Shown here piece after piece: positions 49,220-52,661 of a stretch of 52,661 nt of DNA. A model generated the notes under the pieces. It made no database searches. It worked only from the letters and a program-made list of their open reading frames with translations, and was not told where the DNA came from. Both the position numbers and the translations under genes were made by a program. The DNA is from Actinomycetes bacterium (GTDB lineage Bacteria; Actinomycetota; Actinomycetes; Propionibacteriales; Nocardioidaceae), in NCBI GenBank assembly GCA_023417775.1, contig JAEZEJ010000017.1:1-52661 (forward strand). Reading direction: 5' to 3'. Positions within the stretch are counted from its first letter, which is position 1; each line of letters begins with the position of its first letter.

Positions 49220-51038
49220 GAAGGCGACACAGACCGACTTCCTGCCCATCGCCGATCACGGCCTCATCGGCGACCTGCGGACCGCGGCGCTGGTGGGGAC
49301 CGACGGCACCATCTCGTGGTTCTGCCCGCGGCGATTCGACCAGCCGAGCGTCTTCGCCTCCCTGCTCGACCCCGATGAGGGTGGAGCGTGGACGTTGAGC
49401 CCGATCGACGGCGCGGTGCGCACCCAGCAGTTCTACTTCCCGGACACGGCGATCCTGGCGACCCGCTTCCTCACCGAGGAGGGGGTCGTCGAGGTGCACG
49501 ACTTCATGCCGATCGCGCGCCCTCACGACGAGGAGCACCGCCAGCGACTGGTGCGCCGCGTGATCGCGGTGCGTGGCAAGGCCAAGGTGTCGACGCGCGT
49601 GGCCGTGCGTCCCGACTACGCCCGCGAGGATCCTCGGGTGGAGCAGGTCGACGGCGGTGTGCTGCTGACCGGCAGCCGTACCCGTCTCGGGCTCAGCTCC
49701 ACCGCCGAGCTGACCGTCGACGGGGCCGATGTCTGCGCCGAGGTGGAGTTGGAGAGCGGCGACTCGGCGCTCTTCGTGCTGGAGGCGCTGGAGGACGAGG
49801 AGACGCTCGCACCCTACGGCGAGGACGACACCGAGCGGCTCTTCGAGGCGACCTCGCGGTTCTGGCGCGACTGGCTCTCCGCCTCGCACTACACGGGGCG
49901 CTGGCGCGAGACCGTCCATCGCTCGGCGATCACCCTCAAGCTGCTCACCCACGAGCCCAGTGGAGCGGTGATCGCGGCTCCGACCACGAGCCTGCCCGAG
50001 CAGATCGGCGGCGAGCGCAACTGGGACTACCGCTATGTCTGGATCCGCGACGCGGGCTTCACGCTCTACGGGCTGCTGCGCCTGGGATTCACCGACGAGG
50101 CGGGTGCCTTCGTGCGGTGGCTGTCCGAGCGGCTCGGCGACGAGGAGAACACCGATGACGAGCTCGGCCCGCTGCGGGTCCTGTACGACATCGACGGCGA
50201 CGAGCCGGTCACCGAGCACGCCTTGGAGCATCTGCGCGGCTATCGGGACTCCCAGCCCGTCCGCGTGGGGAATGCGGCGGTGGGTCAGCTCCAGCTGGAC
50301 ATCTACGGCGAGGTGATCGACTCGATCTACCTCTACAACAAGTACGGCCCGGGCATCAGTCAGGACGCGTGGCGGGATCTGCGGCGCGTGCTGTCGTGGC
50401 TGCTGGAGCACTGGGACGACGAGGATGCCGGCATGTGGGAGATCCGCGAGGGCACCCGCCACCACACCACCTCGAGGCTGATGTGCTGGGTCGCGGTGGA
50501 GCGGATGATCCGGATGGCGCGCTTCCGCAGCCTCCCCGGCGATCTGGAGGAGTGGTCGCGCGTCCGCGACGAGATCCACGAGGCGATCATGGAGCGCGGC
50601 TGGAATGAGGAGTTGCAGGCATTCGTACAGGCCGAGGGCGGTTCGGCCCTCGATGCGGGTGTTCTGCTGATGCCGATGGTCAAGTTCACCTCGCCGGTCG
50701 ATCCGCGTTTCCTCTCCACGCTGACGGCGATCGAGGAGCGGCTGGTGGCTGACAGCCTCGTCTTCCGCTACGACATCGATCACGCCCCCGACGGCCTCGA
50801 CGGGGAGGAGGGCACGTTCAGCCTCTGCTCCTTCTGGTACGTCGAGGCTCTGACCCGCGCCGGTCGGCTGGAGGAGGCGGAGGTCGCGCTGGAGAAGATG
50901 TTCACCTACACCAATCACCTCGGCCTGTACGCCGAGCAGATCGGTGCGACGGGGGACCAGCTCGGCAACTTCCCTCAGGCCTTCACGCATCTGGCGCTCA
51001 TCAGCGCGGCGCTGAACCTGGACCGCGCCCTCGGCTGA
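49212..51038 (+). CDS. GH15 family glucoamylase/trehalase-like enzyme
   Basis: 608 aa. An N-terminal beta domain (about 1-230) starts with IADHGLIGDLRTAALVGTDGTISWFCPRRFDQPSVF, typical of bacterial GH15. The (alpha/alpha)6 barrel begins with NWDYRYVWIRDAGFTLYGLL near residue 260. Actinobacterial members with this architecture are often trehalases, others glucoamylases; the sequence does not decide. Products would be glucose feeding the zwf step. ATG 49212 is inside the zwf end; GTG 49206 is an alternative. Confidence 0.88.
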   Translation: MAEKATQTDFLPIADHGLIGDLRTAALVGTDGTISWFCPRRFDQPSVFASLLDPDEGGAWTLSPIDGAVRTQQFYFPDTAILATRFLTEEGVVEVHDFMPIARPHDEEHRQRLVRRVIAVRGKAKVSTRVAVRPDYAREDPRVEQVDGGVLLTGSRTRLGLSSTAELTVDGADVCAEVELESGDSALFVLEALEDEETLAPYGEDDTERLFEATSRFWRDWLSASHYTGRWRETVHRSAITLKLLTHEPSGAVIAAPTTSLPEQIGGERNWDYRYVWIRDAGFTLYGLLRLGFTDEAGAFVRWLSERLGDEENTDDELGPLRVLYDIDGDEPVTEHALEHLRGYRDSQPVRVGNAAVGQLQLDIYGEVIDSIYLYNKYGPGISQDAWRDLRRVLSWLLEHWDDEDAGMWEIREGTRHHTTSRLMCWVAVERMIRMARFRSLPGDLEEWSRVRDEIHEAIMERGWNEELQAFVQAEGGSALDAGVLLMPMVKFTSPVDPRFLSTLTAIEERLVADSLVFRYDIDHAPDGLDGEEGTFSLCSFWYVEALTRAGRLEEAEVALEKMFTYTNHLGLYAEQIGATGDQLGNFPQAFTHLALISAALNLDRALG

Positions 51039-51074
51039 CGTCAGCACGGGCGCCGGTGGTGGGAGGATGAGGCC

Positions 51075-51950
51075 ATGAGTGCAGAGGTCGTGGTCATCGG
51101 CGAGGCGCTCGTCGACATCATCGTGCGTCCCGGTCGAGGCGACACCGAGTATCCGGGTGGCAGCCCGGCCAATGTCGCGCTGGGTCTCGGCCGGCTCGAA
51201 CGGTCGGTGCGGCTCCTGACGGCCCTCGGCGATGACGACCGGGGACGGCGCATCCGTTCCTGGCTGGCCGACTCCGCGGTCGAGGTGGAGGCTCATGCGC
51301 TGGATCGGACGGCCACGGCGCGGGCGACCCTCGGATCGGACGGCAGTGCCCAGTACGACTTCGATCTCGTCTGGGACATCGCCTCGCTGAGCATCGACGC
51401 CGATCCGAAGGTCGTGCACATCGGCTCGCTGTCGGCCCTCCGCGAGCCGGGCGCGGGACGGGTTCGTGCTCTGGTCGACCGGCTCGGCGAGGACACCGTG
51501 GTGACCTATGACCCGAATGTCCGCCCGAGTCTCATCCCCCCGCGTGAGGAGAGCCGCGAGCGGGTCGAGGAGTGGGTCCGCCGCAGCATGCTGGTGAAGG
51601 TGAGCGATGAGGACCTCGCCTGGCTTTATCCGGCCGCTCCCGCGAGGGAAGTCGCCGAGCGGTGGGCAGGGCTCGGTCCGGAGCTGATCGTGCTCACCCG
51701 CGGGGGCGACGGCATCGAGGTGTTCTCTCCCGATGGGCGGGTCCGGGAGTATCCGTCCCCTCAGGTCGAGGTGAGCGACACGGTCGGGGCGGGCGACAGC
51801 CTGATGGCCGGACTGGTCGAGGCCACCTTGACCGCCTCGCCCGGCGACTGGGACCTGGACGCGGTCGCCGAGCGATCGCTGCGGATCGCGGCGATCACCG
51901 TCAGCCGTCCCGGCGCCGACCCGCCGTGGAACTCGGAGCTGAGCCGTTGA
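51075..51950 (+). CDS. PfkB family sugar kinase (fructokinase-like)
   Basis: 291 aa. The first PfkB signature is GGSPANVALGLGRLE (near residue 30), and the second DTVGAGDSLMAGLVE (near 235) has the catalytic Asp. Together they fit a ribokinase-fold sugar kinase such as fructokinase. It follows the GH15 gene by 36 nt and completes a small carbohydrate cluster. The exact sugar is uncertain. Confidence 0.88.
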   Translation: MSAEVVVIGEALVDIIVRPGRGDTEYPGGSPANVALGLGRLERSVRLLTALGDDDRGRRIRSWLADSAVEVEAHALDRTATARATLGSDGSAQYDFDLVWDIASLSIDADPKVVHIGSLSALREPGAGRVRALVDRLGEDTVVTYDPNVRPSLIPPREESRERVEEWVRRSMLVKVSDEDLAWLYPAAPAREVAERWAGLGPELIVLTRGGDGIEVFSPDGRVREYPSPQVEVSDTVGAGDSLMAGLVEATLTASPGDWDLDAVAERSLRIAAITVSRPGADPPWNSELSR

Positions 51951-52068
51951 GGCTCCGGGTCCGCCGCATGGCGCATATCACGGTCCCCCGGTGCTCTTCA
52001 AGATGCGCGGGCGCGGTGCTCGGGGTTGACTTGAGGTAGCAGGCCCCCATCGAAAGGACTGAGTAGCC
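51951..52068. other. Gap before csbD
   Basis: 118 bp without a gene. GGTTGACTTGAGGTAGC near 52024-52040 could be a stress-sigma promoter for csbD, but the boxes are weak. Confidence 0.3.
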
Positions 52069-52242
52069 ATGGGACTGGACGACAAGATCAAGAACGCGGC
52101 CGAGGACCTCAAGGGCAAGGCGAAGGAGGCCACCGGCAAGGCCACCGACGACAAGTCCAAGGAGGCCGAGGGCAAGGGTGACCAGACGAAGTCGAGCCTC
52201 AAGCAGGCCGGCGAGAACGTCAAGGACGCCTTCAAGGACTGA
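52069..52242 (+). CDS. CsbD-like stress protein
   Basis: 57 aa, very hydrophilic, with the family pattern DDKIKNAAEDLKGKAKEA and repeated Lys/Glu/Gly (KATDDKSKEAEGKGDQTKSS). CsbD proteins are induced by general stress sigma factors in Gram-positive bacteria; their task is unknown. GAAAGGACTGAG precedes ATG 52069. A strong terminator follows. Confidence 0.88.
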   Translation: MGLDDKIKNAAEDLKGKAKEATGKATDDKSKEAEGKGDQTKSSLKQAGENVKDAFKD

Positions 52243-52257
52243 ATACCGCTTCGACGG

Positions 52258-52288
52258 ATGCGGCCCCCGATACGCTCGGGGGCCGCAT
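52258..52288 (+). terminator. Terminator of csbD
   Basis: ATGCGGCCCCCGA-tacgc-TCGGGGGCCGCAT, a perfect 13-bp stem 15 nt after the csbD stop, followed by TCGTCG. Confidence 0.85.
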
Positions 52289-52309
52289 TCGTCGTCTCCG
52301 GGCACTTTG

Positions 52310-52588
52310 GGCGGTGAGCCACCAACCATCGCCGGGCGCGAGGATGCCGGCGATGCAAGGGGGTGGTGAGTGAGCGACCACGCGAGGCGCGGCGCTCGGG
52401 ACGGTGGGTGGTTGACGGCGCACCGGCTTCTTGCGGTGGGAGATCTCGGTGCGTGATCACCCACCGACATGGTGCAGCTGGTTGCCTGTTCACCGACGTC
52501 CGGCGGCACTGGATCGCGGTGCGCCATCGACCATCGTCGGACGGGTGGCGCGGCCATCACCGGATCCCCTGGTTGACGACTCACCGCC
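52310..52588. repeat. Cluster of five dispersed repeats
   Basis: Copies at 52310-52327 (reverse, 17 of 18 to GGTTGATGGCTCACCGCC), 52410-52427 (forward, 15 of 18), 52445-52462 (reverse, 12 of 18), 52515-52532 (reverse, 15 of 18) and 52571-52588 (forward, 16 of 18). Orientation alternates, so adjacent copies can pair. No gene is visible in the 370 bp after csbD. Confidence 0.7.
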
Positions 52589-52627
52589 CTCGGCGGGGTA
52601 CCGGGTGCGCGGACGGAAACAGACGAC

Positions 52628-52661
52628 GGCCCCCCGCCGCACCTGGCGGGGGGGGGGCCGG
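52628..52661. other. Right contig edge, GC hairpin
   Basis: CCCCCCGCC-gcacct-GGCGGGGGG, followed by more G, ends the window. It looks like a strong hairpin, perhaps a terminator, where the assembly stopped. Confidence 0.5.

Noticed and set aside
49059..51419. 786-aa open frame on the minus strand across the GH15 and PfkB genes
   Set aside because: Same antisense effect of GC-rich codons; it spans two well-supported genes and has no domain.

Overview
This 52.7 kb window is high-GC actinobacterial DNA. Starts are often GTG, many genes lie 0-13 nt apart or overlap by 4 nt, and TAGGCT-type -10 boxes often sit 6-12 nt before the start codon. The gene content (bacterial proteasome activator, WhiB-like protein, DUF5926-type protein, class F sortase, LytR-CpsA-Psr protein) points to a proteasome-bearing actinomycete. 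I cannot name the genus. Both ends of the window are runs of C and G that can fold on themselves, so this is probably a whole draft contig that broke at hard-to-sequence hairpins.

Left host arm (1-19.8 kb): CPBP protease, rhodanese, anti-sigma-like ATPase, DUF5926 protein, arginine deiminase, a beta-phosphoglucomutase-like HAD enzyme next to a GH65 disaccharide phosphorylase, YihY/BrkB membrane protein, a PAP2-diacylglycerol kinase fusion, serS plus a Cof-type HAD hydrolase, a bpa/WhiB-like operon, quinone oxidoreductase, nitrilase, membrane proteins, a sortase, two tRNA-Ser genes, a TetR regulator and tRNA-Arg(ACG).

Prophage (19,859-37,214; 17,356 bp): a compact, apparently complete siphovirus-type prophage with about 29 genes sits in the 3' half of tRNA-Arg(ACG), bounded by a 40-bp direct repeat (attL/attR). 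A repressor at the left end faces left. Rightward genes then run: tiny early ORFs, HNH, small and large terminase, portal, fused protease-capsid, connectors, tail proteins, tail chaperones joined by a frameshift, tape measure, tail tip, endolysin and holin. A leftward block at the right end holds a lipoprotein, a DNA-binding protein and the tyrosine integrase. No replication or DNA-metabolism gene is recognisable. The key observation is that the att core lies inside the repressor reading frame. In the prophage the repressor stops two codons after the core, on a TAG supplied by the host tRNA anticodon loop (97 aa). Joining the prophage ends in silico to rebuild attP keeps the frame open for 49 more codons (145 aa), and that extension lies directly upstream of int. 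This is the architecture of integration-dependent immunity known from mycobacteriophages such as BPs and Brujita, here in a very small temperate genome.

Right host arm (37.2-52.7 kb): GreA/GreB-like protein, CBS-domain protein, LssY_C membrane protein, a large STAND-like ATPase, a YCII-ECF sigma pair, a DrrAB-like ABC exporter, an LCP protein, zwf followed by a GH15 enzyme and a PfkB sugar kinase, and CsbD. Several intergenic gaps carry an 18-bp repeat family (consensus near GGTTGATGGCTCACCGCC), with five copies packed in the last 350 bp. GH65/HAD on the left and zwf/GH15/PfkB on the right suggest alpha-glucan or trehalose-type sugar turnover feeding the pentose phosphate route (inference).
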